A stretch of DNA of 64,000 bases from Planococcus versutus (GTDB lineage Bacteria; Bacillota; Bacilli; Bacillales_A; Planococcaceae): the NCBI RefSeq assembly GCF_001186155.3, contig NZ_CP016540.2:2210001-2274000 (forward strand). Direction: 5' to 3'. The notes under the pieces are model-generated. The model had not been told where the DNA came from and did not search any database. It worked only from the letters and a program-made list of their open reading frames with translations. This document shows positions 39,005 through 47,956 of the stretch, piece after piece; positions within the stretch are counted from its first letter, which is position 1; each line of letters starts with the position of its first letter. A program made the position numbers and the translations under genes.

Positions 39005-39880
39005 TCATCTTAATAAAGCGGCATGTTTTTTGACGATATCGACAAACGCTCTAACTTGTGGCAATTCAAATGCAGAATCGTATCCAATCAGCCATGTATC
39101 TCGTGTTAATTCCAACTCTTCTTCATCATTAGTCAACGGCATCATGTATACATCTTCAGTACCTGTTAATGTAATGGACGGAAGAATAGCATAGCCAATT
39201 CCGTTTACCGCCATTTGTTTACACGTTTCAATTTGGTCTACAGTAATTTGATGTTTTGGATTAGAAGCAAAATGCTTTTGCCACCATTGCTGAATTTCCT
39301 CATAATACGTCGAATCACTTTTAAACTGAATAAAAGGTCGTTCTGTTTGAAGAAGCTCTTCAAGCGACCGAATTTCTTTGTCTACTAAATAGAGTGTGTC
39401 TTTAAACAAATGCAATTTCGGACCTTTCCATTCTGTAGAACCTCGAATAATTCCAATATGAGCTTCACCTTCATAAAGTGACCGAACGATTTCTGAACTC
39501 CATCCAGTAATCAATTGGATTTTAGCTTCTGGATAGAGAGTTACAAAATCTTTTAATACTTTTGGCAGCCAATTTTGGCCGACAATTGTTGCGCAGGCAA
39601 TCTTTAATGTACCATGTACTTTTGACGTCAAAGTGTACAGCAGTTCAACTACTTCTTCTTTTTGTACAATTGTCTCATTTGCATACTGAATAATTAGTTC
39701 TCCAGCTGGAGTTGGAGACAACCCTTTTTGAGAACGAATAAATAGCTGATGTCCCCAATCTTTTTCGATTGTTTGAAGACGCTGAGATAAAGCAGGCTGC
39801 GAAATAAAAAGACGTTCTGCAGCTTTTCTCATATTGCCTTCTTCAGCTAATACTTTTATAATCATTTCTTCATTTGACAT
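39005..39880 (-). CDS. LysR-family regulator, CcpC-like
   Basis: A 291-residue LysR regulator with an N-terminal winged helix (NMRKAAERLFISQPALSQRL, about residues 15-34) and a periplasmic-binding-like effector domain. The effector stretch LITGWSSEIVRSLYEGEAHI and ERPFIQFKSDSTYYEEIQ resemble Bacillus subtilis CcpC (YkuM), a citrate-responsive repressor of TCA-cycle genes, also known as CcpE in staphylococci. It lies near cbpB (ykuL) as ccpC does. It overlaps the end of the upstream MFS gene by 11 bases, so the two are coupled. Citrate sensing is inferred. Confidence 0.82.
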   Translation of the reverse strand: MSNEEMIIKVLAEEGNMRKAAERLFISQPALSQRLQTIEKDWGHQLFIRSQKGLSPTPAGELIIQYANETIVQKEEVVELLYTLTSKVHGTLKIACATIVGQNWLPKVLKDFVTLYPEAKIQLITGWSSEIVRSLYEGEAHIGIIRGSTEWKGPKLHLFKDTLYLVDKEIRSLEELLQTERPFIQFKSDSTYYEEIQQWWQKHFASNPKHQITVDQIETCKQMAVNGIGYAILPSITLTGTEDVYMMPLTNDEEELELTRDTWLIGYDSAFELPQVRAFVDIVKKHAALLR

Positions 39881-41348
39881 GGCTCTTCACTCCTTTTTCT
39901 CCACGAAGTCCGAATATTAACCCAAAGCTAACGATCGCAAAAAATGCTGTGACTAAGTAAACGTTATCAAGTGAATTGGCCAATGCTTGCTGAAGAAATT
40001 TTAATGATTCAATAGGCATTTCAACCCGAGTGTTTTGGCTCAATAAATTATTGATAGAACTTAACGAATAATCTTGACTATTGTCTGCAAAAAAACGCAA
40101 AAGCGAACTATTTAAAATACTACCGAGCAATGCGACACCAATTGTACTTCCTAAATTCCGCATAAACATATTTGAAGCAGTCGCAGAGCCTCTTTGTTCG
40201 TATGAAACAGCTGCTTGAATTGAAACGATGAAAGCAGTACTCGTTAACCCCATCCCTATTCCAATACAAAAACTGGACAAGGCTGCCCACAACGGACCAA
40301 AACTGGGTTGCATAAGCACAAACAACAAAGTTCCTAACACTAGAAATGCTCCACCCGTGATTGATGTTTTAAAATAACCAATTTTCAGCAATAACCTACC
40401 CGAGAAAAATGATGCCAATGGCCAGCCAATAGACATTGCAGTTAATGTAAACCCTGCAATTGCTGCAGGCTGTTCCATTACCCCAGTCACATAAGTTGGC
40501 AAATAACTTGAAATACCAATTAAAATAACGCCTGTTGCTAATGAAACCAGATTCGCATAAAGAATGGTTTTATTTCGCCAAATTTCAAAAGGCATAATCG
40601 GATCGATAGCTTTTCGCTCTACTATAACGAAAAGGACCACAAACACACTACTTGCTAGCAATAAGATGACAGACTGTACAGACAACCAATCAAATGCCAC
40701 ACCACCTTCAACTAGTAAATACAACATAGTTGATAAAGAAACCATTAATAGTATGGCTCCTGTATAATCGATTACTGGCTTTTGTTTATTAACAGGCTCT
40801 TTCAAAAACAGCAAAACCCCTAAAAGTGATAAGATTCCTAGAGGTAAATTCACCCAAAATACGTACTCCCAGCCAATCGTGACAACTAAAACACCGCCGA
40901 TTGCCGGACCCGTAACAGCAGAGATTCCCCAAACACTTGATAAATACCCTTGAATTTTCGCGCGTTCTTCTCTTGTATAAATATCCCCCACAATGGTAGT
41001 CGCGATCGGCATAACAGCCCCTGCTCCAAGTCCTTGAACAAACCGGTAAAAGATAAGCTCATCCATGGACGTCGCCAAACCGCATAATAATGAGCCTAAT
41101 AGAAATAACAGCATTCCTACAGCAAATATGCGCTTGCGTCCGAATATATCCGAGAGTTTGCCATAAAGTAAGACCGTTACAGTGCTCATCAGTAAATAAG
41201 CCGAGAATACCCAACTGTATTTTGAAAACCCACCTAGTTCAGCTGCGATGCTCGGCATTGCGGTGGAGACGATGGTTGCTTCTACAGCACTGACGAACAT
41301 CGCTAACATAACAGAGATTAAAACTAACGGTCTTTTTGTTTTTTCCAA
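39870..41348 (-). CDS. DHA2-type MFS exporter
   Basis: A 492-residue 14-helix major facilitator of the DHA2 drug:H+ antiporter family (EmrB/QacA/LmrB-like). Visible motifs are VSAVEATIVSTAMPSIAAEL (motif D1 in helix 1), GKLSDIFGRKR (motif A) and AVTGPAIGGVLV (motif C). The start is TTG 41348 after CGAGGG. It overlaps the CcpC-like regulator gene downstream. The substrate is unknown. Confidence 0.88.
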   Translation of the reverse strand: MEKTKRPLVLISVMLAMFVSAVEATIVSTAMPSIAAELGGFSKYSWVFSAYLLMSTVTVLLYGKLSDIFGRKRIFAVGMLLFLLGSLLCGLATSMDELIFYRFVQGLGAGAVMPIATTIVGDIYTREERAKIQGYLSSVWGISAVTGPAIGGVLVVTIGWEYVFWVNLPLGILSLLGVLLFLKEPVNKQKPVIDYTGAILLMVSLSTMLYLLVEGGVAFDWLSVQSVILLLASSVFVVLFVIVERKAIDPIMPFEIWRNKTILYANLVSLATGVILIGISSYLPTYVTGVMEQPAAIAGFTLTAMSIGWPLASFFSGRLLLKIGYFKTSITGGAFLVLGTLLFVLMQPSFGPLWAALSSFCIGIGMGLTSTAFIVSIQAAVSYEQRGSATASNMFMRNLGSTIGVALLGSILNSSLLRFFADNSQDYSLSSINNLLSQNTRVEMPIESLKFLQQALANSLDNVYLVTAFFAIVSFGLIFGLRGEKGVKSHVK

Positions 41349-41442
41349 TATATATCCCTCGTTTCATCAGCTTACAAAAAAGAGCTTAAAGCATAGATTA
41401 ACTCATAACTTGTCTATATTCACGAATCTATTTTTTAAAGCA

Positions 41443-41472
41443 TAAAAAAGGCCCCTCGTTAGGAGACCTTTC
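41443..41472 (-). terminator. Terminator of cbpB
   Basis: An imperfect stem (AAAGG..CCCT with AGGAG..CCTTT) is followed by six T residues on the minus strand. Confidence 0.7.
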
Positions 41473-41486
41473 TACTGTTCGTATCG

Positions 41487-41930
41487 TTATTTTTTTAACT
41501 GATAAATTTGTTTTTTTAACTGCTTCAAAACGACACGTCGCGTCAAAATCCCCATAAACATTTCTTCATCATCTATGACACATAGAAAATTTTGATTGAT
41601 GACCATATCAAGCGCTTTTTGAAAACGTTCGTTGATGTGAATCAAAGGAAGATCTTTTTCCATTATTTCTTCCACACGGATATCAGAAAGTCGTTCGTAT
41701 TCTATATGATCCAAACCGAGAATTGCATCAGTTATTCGTTGTGCATTGATTAATCCCCGAAATCGGTATTTCGAATCAAGAACCGGAATAGCTGAATAAC
41801 CCGTTTTCGTTAAAACGAGCAATGCATGTTCGGCACTGTTGCCCATTTGAACATGTGCAACTTTCTCGGAAGAAATGATATAGTCTTCGATCGGTGTTTC
41901 AAGAAAATCTTTGCTTGATAAAGAAATCAT
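41487..41930 (-). CDS. cbpB: CBS-domain c-di-AMP-binding protein CbpB/DarB
   Basis: A 147-residue protein made of two CBS domains, collinear with Bacillus subtilis YkuL (KVAHVQMGNSAEHALLVLTK, TGYSAIPVLD, GILTRRVVLKQL). In other Bacillales it binds c-di-AMP and, when free, stimulates (p)ppGpp synthetase Rel and pyruvate carboxylase. The site GGAGTAGAGCGC precedes ATG 41930. Two Ktr potassium genes, the other main targets of c-di-AMP, are also in this window. Confidence 0.9.
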   Translation of the reverse strand: MISLSSKDFLETPIEDYIISSEKVAHVQMGNSAEHALLVLTKTGYSAIPVLDSKYRFRGLINAQRITDAILGLDHIEYERLSDIRVEEIMEKDLPLIHINERFQKALDMVINQNFLCVIDDEEMFMGILTRRVVLKQLKKQIYQLKK

Positions 41931-42031
41931 GCGCTCTACTCCTTTTACATTGCTTAAATAGATGCCACTATTCAGACTTTATCATAACACATCCAGATTC
42001 TTGAAACTATTTTAACGCCACAATAACTTAC

Positions 42032-42799
42032 TTAAAAAGGAAATTTATTTAGCCATTGACCACCGTCCAATGTAACAATCTCTCCATTCATGTATGAAGC
42101 TTTATCAGACATAATAAAAGCTGCAAGCTCTGCAACTTCTTCAGGTTTTCCAAGTCTACCGAGAGGAATTGACTCTAGTGTCCGTTTGGCTGCTTTTTCA
42201 GATTCCCAAAGTTTTTCTGCGCCACCTGTTCGCTCGATAGGTCCTGGTGCAATGCCATTTACACGAATACCAAACTGCGTACCCCACTCGACAGCAAGCG
42301 TCCGTGTCAATGACATAACACCTGCTTTGGCTGCTGCTGAATGAGCAACTCCCGCTCCTGCATTCCAAGCATATGTTGCAAGCATATTGATAATATTGCC
42401 TTTCGAACCATTTTCAATCCAATAATTTCCGACTGCATGAGAACAGAAAAATGTTCCGTTTAAGACAATATCAATGACCGACTTCCAGCCATTTGGAGAA
42501 AGTTTTTCTGCATGGACAATAAAGTTTCCAGCCGCGTTATTTACTAAACCATCTACCCTACCAAACTTATCATGAGCAAACTTCACCATTGCTTTAGCAT
42601 GTTCTGGTTCACGTACATCCATTTGAAACACTTCAACCGATCCACGCTCTCCTGCTATTGCTTTTACAGCTTCGTTTAATTTTTCCATATCTCGTCCTGT
42701 AATCACTACATTTGCTCCTTCAGAAGCAAATTTTTTAGCCATGTGAAGTCCCATCCCACTAGATCCACCTGTAACGATTATTGTTTGATCTGTAAACAC
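42032..42799 (-). CDS. fadH: SDR oxidoreductase, FadH/YkuF-like
   Basis: A 255-residue classical short-chain dehydrogenase. Nucleotide binding uses TGGSSGMGLHMAK (about residues 10-22); NNAAGNF follows near residue 87. The usual catalytic Tyr of YxxxK is replaced, since the segment reads ATYAWNAGAGVAHSAAAKAG (Ser-x-x-x-Lys), as in 2,4-dienoyl-CoA reductases, where Lys remains. This supports the YkuF/FadH call (NADPH-dependent 2,4-dienoyl-CoA reductase of unsaturated fatty-acid oxidation). The start is GTG 42799 after AAGGAG. Confidence 0.85.
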   Translation of the reverse strand: MFTDQTIIVTGGSSGMGLHMAKKFASEGANVVITGRDMEKLNEAVKAIAGERGSVEVFQMDVREPEHAKAMVKFAHDKFGRVDGLVNNAAGNFIVHAEKLSPNGWKSVIDIVLNGTFFCSHAVGNYWIENGSKGNIINMLATYAWNAGAGVAHSAAAKAGVMSLTRTLAVEWGTQFGIRVNGIAPGPIERTGGAEKLWESEKAAKRTLESIPLGRLGKPEEVAELAAFIMSDKASYMNGEIVTLDGGQWLNKFPF

Positions 42800-43008
42800 A
42801 TAAACATCTCCTTTGAATTAGATTGAATAGGTTGAACTTCCAATCTTTTTAACGAGATTTTACAGATTGTCTGATCTACCTTACGTAATAGAGTTCTACA
42901 AAGCCGGCGACTTCTCCTTTTATTAGGTCTGTTCATCTAGTATACAGTCCCTGAAAATTTTGATATGATGGGATTGAACTAGCTAATATATATGAAAGGA
43001 ATGAGTTC

Positions 43009-43470
43009 ATGCCAACCGCTAAATCAGATTCAGAAATTGCACAAGCTATTTTCACTGTTAACCGACATGCTAAAACGGCTCCCGATAATCATTATTTGTA
43101 TACGCTGAAGAAAGAAGCATTGAATTTAATGATTTTGAAAAAACGTGCATTAAAAATTGGTTTACACTTCAGTAAAAACCCTCAGAAAAGTCAACAACAA
43201 TCTTCAGTCCTCGTTAAATGTGGCAATTACTATTTTCATATGCTTCCCAAAAAAGAAGATTTTTCTTCACTTGAACATTTGGGGCATTTGGACGATACGT
43301 ATCGAAATCCACCAAGTCGCATGAACTTAAAAGTAGCAAAAGAAATATTGCGTGTATTGACAGGCTTCGAACCACAAAAAAAAGAAGTCACTGCTTCAAA
43401 TTTCACAAAATCCTATCAACCACGACCCATAGATCGATTTTACTCACCTAGAAAATCTTATTTTGATTAA
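43009..43470 (+). CDS. ykyB: YkyB family protein
   Basis: A 153-residue cytosolic, basic protein matching YkyB of Bacillus (DSEIAQAIFTVNRHAKTAPD near the N-terminus, HLGHLDDTYRNPPSRMNL later). It is lysine/histidine-rich with no membrane segments. AAAGGAATGAGTTC precedes ATG 43009. It is divergent from the fadH-like gene, as ykyB lies near ykuF in Bacillus subtilis. The function is unknown. Confidence 0.85.
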   Translation: MPTAKSDSEIAQAIFTVNRHAKTAPDNHYLYTLKKEALNLMILKKRALKIGLHFSKNPQKSQQQSSVLVKCGNYYFHMLPKKEDFSSLEHLGHLDDTYRNPPSRMNLKVAKEILRVLTGFEPQKKEVTASNFTKSYQPRPIDRFYSPRKSYFD

Positions 43471-43509
43471 TAATTATACATGAGGTTATCTTGTCAAAAT
43501 TCACAAATC

Positions 43510-43554
43510 AAAAACCAGCAGAGAAAAATGAATCATTTTTCTCTGCTGGTTTTA
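43510..43554. terminator. Bidirectional terminator, ykyB / ykwC
   Basis: A very strong stem of about 20 bp (AAAACCAGCAGAGAAAAATG and its complement) lies between the converging genes. Confidence 0.92.
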
Positions 43555-43581
43555 TTTGGGCTTATAGAATAACTCTGTTTA

Positions 43582-44442
43582 TTATGATCTGTAGTATTTA
43601 ATTAAGGTTTGCGTTCCATTGTCTTCATGTCCTTCTGCTGCTACTTTTTCGAACATCGCCAACGATAGACGCAGACCTGGTAAATCTAATCCCCAGTTTT
43701 CGGCTTCATCTGCTGCAATTTTCATATCTTTTATAAAATGTTTAATATAAAATCCAGGTCGGAAATCTTCATTGATCATTTTAGGTGCTAAATTAGATAA
43801 CGACCATGAACCCGCTGCACCTGAGGAAATAGATCGCAACACACGCTCTGGATCTAATCCCGCTTTTTCTGCGTAAATGAGTGATTCACAAACACCAATC
43901 ATATTGCTAGCAATATTGATTTGGTTGCACATTTTAGTATGCTGTCCTGCACCAGCAGGTCCTTGAAATACAATATTTTCTCCAAACAAATTAAGAATGT
44001 GGGAAATTTGCTTATAGATGTCTTTTTCTCCACCAATCATAATGGATAAGACTCCATTTCTTGCGCCAATATCTCCACCTGAAACAGGTGCATCTAGTGC
44101 ATGTAATCCTTTTTCTGTAGCTGCCTCAAAAATACGTTGAGCTAATTTTGGCTGCGACGTTGTCATGTCCACAAGAACCGTACCTTTTTTGGCATTTGCC
44201 AATAATCCTTGTTGTCCAAAATAAACTTGTTCCACATCAGAAGGATATCCTACCATGGTAAAAATCACTTCACTATTTCCAGCTACTTGCTGTGGAGAAT
44301 CCACGAGCATCGCACCTGCTTCTACTAAATTTTCTGCTTTTTTAGCAGTACGTGTATAAATAGAAACCTCGTGTTTGTCATCGAGTAGATGCTTTACTAA
44401 GCTATTGCCCATGACGCCGGTTCCAATAAATCCGAGCTTCAT
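43582..44442 (-). CDS. ykwC: Beta-hydroxyacid dehydrogenase family, YkwC-like
   Basis: A 286-residue NAD(P)-dependent dehydrogenase of the 3-hydroxyisobutyrate/6-phosphogluconate family. It has an N-terminal Rossmann GFIGTGVMGNSL (residues 4-15), substrate motif DAPVSGGDIGARNG (about 117-130), and the catalytic lysine region GAGQHTKMCNQI. AGGAGGATATACAT precedes ATG 44442. The specific substrate (hydroxyisobutyrate, tartronate semialdehyde, succinate semialdehyde) is not evident. The name follows the Bacillus subtilis paralogue. Confidence 0.82.
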   Translation of the reverse strand: MKLGFIGTGVMGNSLVKHLLDDKHEVSIYTRTAKKAENLVEAGAMLVDSPQQVAGNSEVIFTMVGYPSDVEQVYFGQQGLLANAKKGTVLVDMTTSQPKLAQRIFEAATEKGLHALDAPVSGGDIGARNGVLSIMIGGEKDIYKQISHILNLFGENIVFQGPAGAGQHTKMCNQINIASNMIGVCESLIYAEKAGLDPERVLRSISSGAAGSWSLSNLAPKMINEDFRPGFYIKHFIKDMKIAADEAENWGLDLPGLRLSLAMFEKVAAEGHEDNGTQTLIKYYRS

Positions 44443-44526
44443 ATGTATATCCTCCTTTTGTCTTCACCTTCAGTCTAGCAAATTTTTTTGGGAAGTACAC
44501 TTATACGTACAAAAAGAACTCCCAAA

Positions 44527-44560
44527 TAAAAAAGAAGCCGACCCGTAAACGGGCCGACCA
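44527..44560 (-). terminator. Terminator downstream of the second MoxR locus
   Basis: The stem CGACCCG/CGGGCCG with a TTTA loop on the minus strand is followed by CTTCTTTTTTATTT. Confidence 0.82.
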
Positions 44561-44594
44561 CAAAAGGGGGAAATGAGAATGTTGCTGTGTTCAA
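44527..44594 (-). ncRNA. Candidate C-rich small RNA downstream of the DUF4129 gene
   Basis: On the minus strand TTGAAT (44620-44625) and TAGTAT (44597-44602) are 17 bases apart, forming a plausible promoter whose -35 overlaps the stop codon of the DUF4129 gene. The transcript would start near 44590, carry the single-stranded C-rich stretch CATTTCCCCCTTTTG, complementary to Shine-Dalgarno sequences, and end at the terminator hairpin at 44536-44559 with a run of T. This is the design of many Gram-positive antisense regulators, but no known family is recognised. Confidence 0.4.
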
Positions 44595-44621
44595 GTATAC
44601 TATGCCCCTCTTAAACAACAT

Positions 44622-45845
44622 TCAAACATTTTCTTTCAAATAAATTTCCTTTATTTTTTCAATCTCAGCAATAAACTTTGTTGCTTGTGATTGAGGCAAT
44701 TGTTTATCTCCATAACGAACACGGTCATAAGTGTTATAAAAAGAGTCAGTTACATCCCATTGCATTCGTCTTACCCATTCTCGAACCGTTTCGTAATCTT
44801 CTCGTCCCAAATCTACGCTATTCGCCGCTCTTTCAAGTTCTCGAAACACTTCTCTAATTTGATGCAAATTTATTGTGCTTTCCGTAGACTTTGTAGCAAG
44901 TGAAACGACAGATTCCGTTGAATTGTGATCGTATCTTTTAATGCTACTTACACTTTCTTTAACTGGTACTTGTATATCTGGCTTTACTTTTCTTAACCAT
45001 AAAACAAGTACAATAATGCATGCTAGCACAATGAAACTTAGTAAAATTTCAACTGGAAAGTCTGTGGAGGAAATGTCGCTCACTACTGTTTCATTTTGCA
45101 CGGCTTCTTCGTCAGGACCTAGTTTATCGATAGTTTCTTGCATTTCCTCTTCTGGTGACAAGCCCGACAAAAATTCACTAATCTGCTCTAGCACCAGTGC
45201 AAGTGGCCAAAAGACAATTCGAATCATGCCTCCTAAAACCCAACCTACCCCACTACGAACTTCATCGGCGATAAAAAAAGTAACGAATGCCGCTATCGTG
45301 GGTATGCTTAACAAAATGCCCCATAAGGTGATCGCTTGCCCAAAGTGTGCACCGTCCAATTTGGAGTAAAGGTAATGATACAATAAATGGCTAGTCACAT
45401 AAAACAACACCCCCATTGGTACAATGGTGAAAAGTAAACGACTTGACTGCTCATCGGGATTTAATAGAAGAAAAACCCAGCATACACTAAAGACTACAAG
45501 AAACTTCATTAAAAAGTGATGTCCCGTATTAAATTCATCATAATAGCTTGAATATCTTTCATGAAGCATATAGACAAGCAATATTCCTAAAATTAGCACT
45601 AGCCATAAAGGAACGTTCATCATCCACATACTAACTGCTAGAATACTTGAAATACCAATTACCCATAGTAATTGATAAGAAAATTTCGAAAAAAAAGCAA
45701 AAGCGATTATTGAAGCGAAAAATGCTCCTAACAACCAACTCCAAGCAACAGGCAACACCATTTCTTGAGACACAAACACCAACACTAAAGAAATAATAAA
45801 AGCATCCAGCATAAAATAGATGCTAGAAATCAAACGTGAACTCAT
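44622..45845 (-). CDS. Membrane protein with C-terminal DUF4129-like domain
   Basis: A 407-residue membrane protein with about eight helices: six or seven in the first 220 residues and one near 262-284. A cytosolic C-terminal domain (about 325-400) includes FRELERAANSVDLGREDYET and VRRMQWDVTDSFYN, resembling the DUF4129 domain that ends transglutaminase-like proteins such as YebA. The extracellular transglutaminase domain itself is absent, so this looks like a shortened YebA-type partner. Its ATG overlaps the DUF58 stop (ATGA), completing a MoxR-DUF58-DUF4129 operon. Confidence 0.75.
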   Translation of the reverse strand: MSSRLISSIYFMLDAFIISLVLVFVSQEMVLPVAWSWLLGAFFASIIAFAFFSKFSYQLLWVIGISSILAVSMWMMNVPLWLVLILGILLVYMLHERYSSYYDEFNTGHHFLMKFLVVFSVCWVFLLLNPDEQSSRLLFTIVPMGVLFYVTSHLLYHYLYSKLDGAHFGQAITLWGILLSIPTIAAFVTFFIADEVRSGVGWVLGGMIRIVFWPLALVLEQISEFLSGLSPEEEMQETIDKLGPDEEAVQNETVVSDISSTDFPVEILLSFIVLACIIVLVLWLRKVKPDIQVPVKESVSSIKRYDHNSTESVVSLATKSTESTINLHQIREVFRELERAANSVDLGREDYETVREWVRRMQWDVTDSFYNTYDRVRYGDKQLPQSQATKFIAEIEKIKEIYLKENV

Positions 45846-46996
45846 GCTAACTCACGCTCCTGTCTATTTGGCAAAATCGTAAGTTCTGTTTGCATACTCC
45901 ATTTGGTTATAAAGCGTAGCGCTTCTTTTGGCTTATCGGTTAATAAATACGTTGTGTAAGGTAATTCTGTATGAATATCCAAATGACCCAACATTGTACT
46001 GTAAGGCAGCGTCGCATTGTTTTTGGAAATAATAGAAAGTAGTTCTAATGCTTGTTGCCGTTGCTTTTGCCCAAGCCCTGTAGACAAATACAAATAGGGC
46101 ATCTTTCCAGCAGAACGAACGTTGACTGCCACTGCATAAGGAATTCCAGCGCTAAAGCAATTTTCGACATACGAAGCCAATTCTTCAATACGTTCTTCTA
46201 AATCGTGAATAGTGCCATAATGTGCTGAAACATTCAGCGCAAAAAGCATGGACTCATTTGCTACTTGCGAAAAGATTTTAGTTTGGTAATTTTGCATTCT
46301 GACACTAGCTTTCCAGTGAATTTGATTAAACTGATCTGTTGACACGTAATCACGCGTGCCAATTGGCTGAAAGGCATCATCAAATAAAGAATGTTTTAAA
46401 TTAAACTGACCTGGCTTTTGAGGAGAAGGTGTATAGCCAAAAGAGTATTTCTGAAGCTTAGGAAAAACAAGTTGCTCGTGAAGTATTCTCGGTTGATACT
46501 CTAAAGTGATGCTCGCTTCTCCAAAAGGATGTGGAATGAGTACTTCCATTTTTGTAATACGAGAGATTCCTCGTCTATTACCTGTGAGTGGTACTTCTAT
46601 TTCAATGGTCTGCTTATGACCGATCGTAAAAGGCAAATCAAGTTCTATAACATCGCCAAAACTGACATTCTGTCTTCCTATTGGCTCTACAGTATGATGA
46701 AACCAAATTTTTAAATGACCACCCCAAATTGGTAAACCCTCATTATGAAAAACAAGTTGCCAAGAAGATTCTCCCTCATAAAGTACGCGTTTTCTCAGTC
46801 GTTCATTTTGAAAAACTAATTTCTTTCCTGCTTGCCTCAAGTAAATCAATTGCAAGCTCACTGCTGCCACAACAAAAATAATGGCAGCCGCAGCGGCAAA
46901 CTGTAAAAAGGCCATAGCCATAATAAATAAGACTAGTAAAAACCCCAATACCCACTTCATATTTTTGGCATCTTCATCGTGGCGTATCCAAAGCAT
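45842..46996 (-). CDS. Membrane-anchored DUF58 protein
   Basis: A 384-residue protein, YeaD-like. Two helices lie near residues 14-30 and 32-48. A beta-rich domain follows, then the DUF58 motif IGTRDYVSTDQFNQIHWKAS (about residues 213-232), a divergent form of the usual PGDDxRxIxW. The start ATG 46996 immediately follows the moxR stop, with AGAGG eight bases upstream. It shares its role with the MoxR encoded upstream. Confidence 0.85.
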   Translation of the reverse strand: MLWIRHDEDAKNMKWVLGFLLVLFIMAMAFLQFAAAAAIIFVVAAVSLQLIYLRQAGKKLVFQNERLRKRVLYEGESSWQLVFHNEGLPIWGGHLKIWFHHTVEPIGRQNVSFGDVIELDLPFTIGHKQTIEIEVPLTGNRRGISRITKMEVLIPHPFGEASITLEYQPRILHEQLVFPKLQKYSFGYTPSPQKPGQFNLKHSLFDDAFQPIGTRDYVSTDQFNQIHWKASVRMQNYQTKIFSQVANESMLFALNVSAHYGTIHDLEERIEELASYVENCFSAGIPYAVAVNVRSAGKMPYLYLSTGLGQKQRQQALELLSIISKNNATLPYSTMLGHLDIHTELPYTTYLLTDKPKEALRFITKWSMQTELTILPNRQERELA

Positions 46997-47932
46997 CTAA
47001 AATGCCTCTACCGGTGAAGAAACTGAAGTTAAAATTTCACGTAAAATTGCAACAGGATCTTGAACCAGCATTCCTTCAGCTGTCAGCATCAAGCGATGTA
47101 CAGCTACAGGCTCTAATATGTATTTGACATCATCTGGTGTTACATAATTTCGTCCTTCAATAAAGGCTCGTCCTTGTGCAGCATGAACGAGTGCTAGAGC
47201 GGCTCTTGAACTTAAACCAAGTTCTATAGACAAGTGCTCACGTGTAGCACGAACTAATGCCAATATATACGTCTCAATATCTTCGTGAACAGCTACTTTT
47301 TCTGCTTCGTCATGCCATTTTCTTACGTCTTCTACTGAAGCAACCGGAAAAATTTCTTTTTTATGAGAAACGTTGTCACGGAAATTCCGAATAATTGCAA
47401 GTTCTTCTTCATACTCTGGATAACCAATTTCTAGGCGGAACAAAAAGCGATCAAGTTGAGCTGCTGGAAGTGGAAACGTTCCTTGTTGAGATTCAACAGG
47501 ATTTTGTGTCGCAATAACAATAAATGGATTTGGTAATTGAAGCGTTTCGCCATCAATGGTTGCTTGTTTTTCTTCCATTGATTCTAATAAACTTGATTGC
47601 GTTCTTGGCGTTGCACGGTTGATTTCGTCTGCCAATAATAAATTGGTTTGCACTGGACCTGCTCTAAGTTCAAATTCTTGTGTTTTCGGATTAAAAAAAC
47701 GTATGCCTGTCACATCAGATGGCAACACATCCGGTGTAAATTGAATTCGTTGAAATTGACCCGCAAATGACCCCGCAAAGGCTTTAGCCATCCATGTCTT
47801 GCCTGAACCTGGTACACTTTCAAGCAAGACATGACCTCCTTGAATTAAAGCAATTAACATAAAATCAAGTTCTTTTTTTCTACCTACCACTAACTGATTT
47901 AACTGTGCTTTTGTTTGTGCTAACTTTTCCAC
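46997..47932 (-). CDS. MoxR-family AAA+ ATPase (second locus)
   Basis: A 311-residue MoxR ATPase, YeaC-like. Walker A is LLESVPGSGKT (about residues 35-45), Walker B LLADEINRA, sensor 1 FIVIATQNPVE, lid SSRAALALVHAAQGRAFIEG. It is clearly a different subfamily from the MoxR at 30.4-31.4 kb. The start is GTG 47932 after GGAGGCG. It is first of a three-gene operon preceded by a 62-residue ORF in the same direction, 24 bases upstream. Confidence 0.92.
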   Translation of the reverse strand: MEKLAQTKAQLNQLVVGRKKELDFMLIALIQGGHVLLESVPGSGKTWMAKAFAGSFAGQFQRIQFTPDVLPSDVTGIRFFNPKTQEFELRAGPVQTNLLLADEINRATPRTQSSLLESMEEKQATIDGETLQLPNPFIVIATQNPVESQQGTFPLPAAQLDRFLFRLEIGYPEYEEELAIIRNFRDNVSHKKEIFPVASVEDVRKWHDEAEKVAVHEDIETYILALVRATREHLSIELGLSSRAALALVHAAQGRAFIEGRNYVTPDDVKYILEPVAVHRLMLTAEGMLVQDPVAILREILTSVSSPVEAF

Positions 47933-47956
47933 TCGATCGCCTCCATTTGTATGTGT

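Noticed and set aside
44579..44614. Eleven-codon plus-strand ORF behind AGGGGG
   Set aside because: It has a ribosome-site-like sequence but is tiny, has no promoter on that strand, and the segment is better explained as the minus-strand candidate RNA.
44941..45369. 142-residue open frame antisense to the DUF4129 gene
   Set aside because: Overlaps a well-supported coupled gene; no Shine-Dalgarno.
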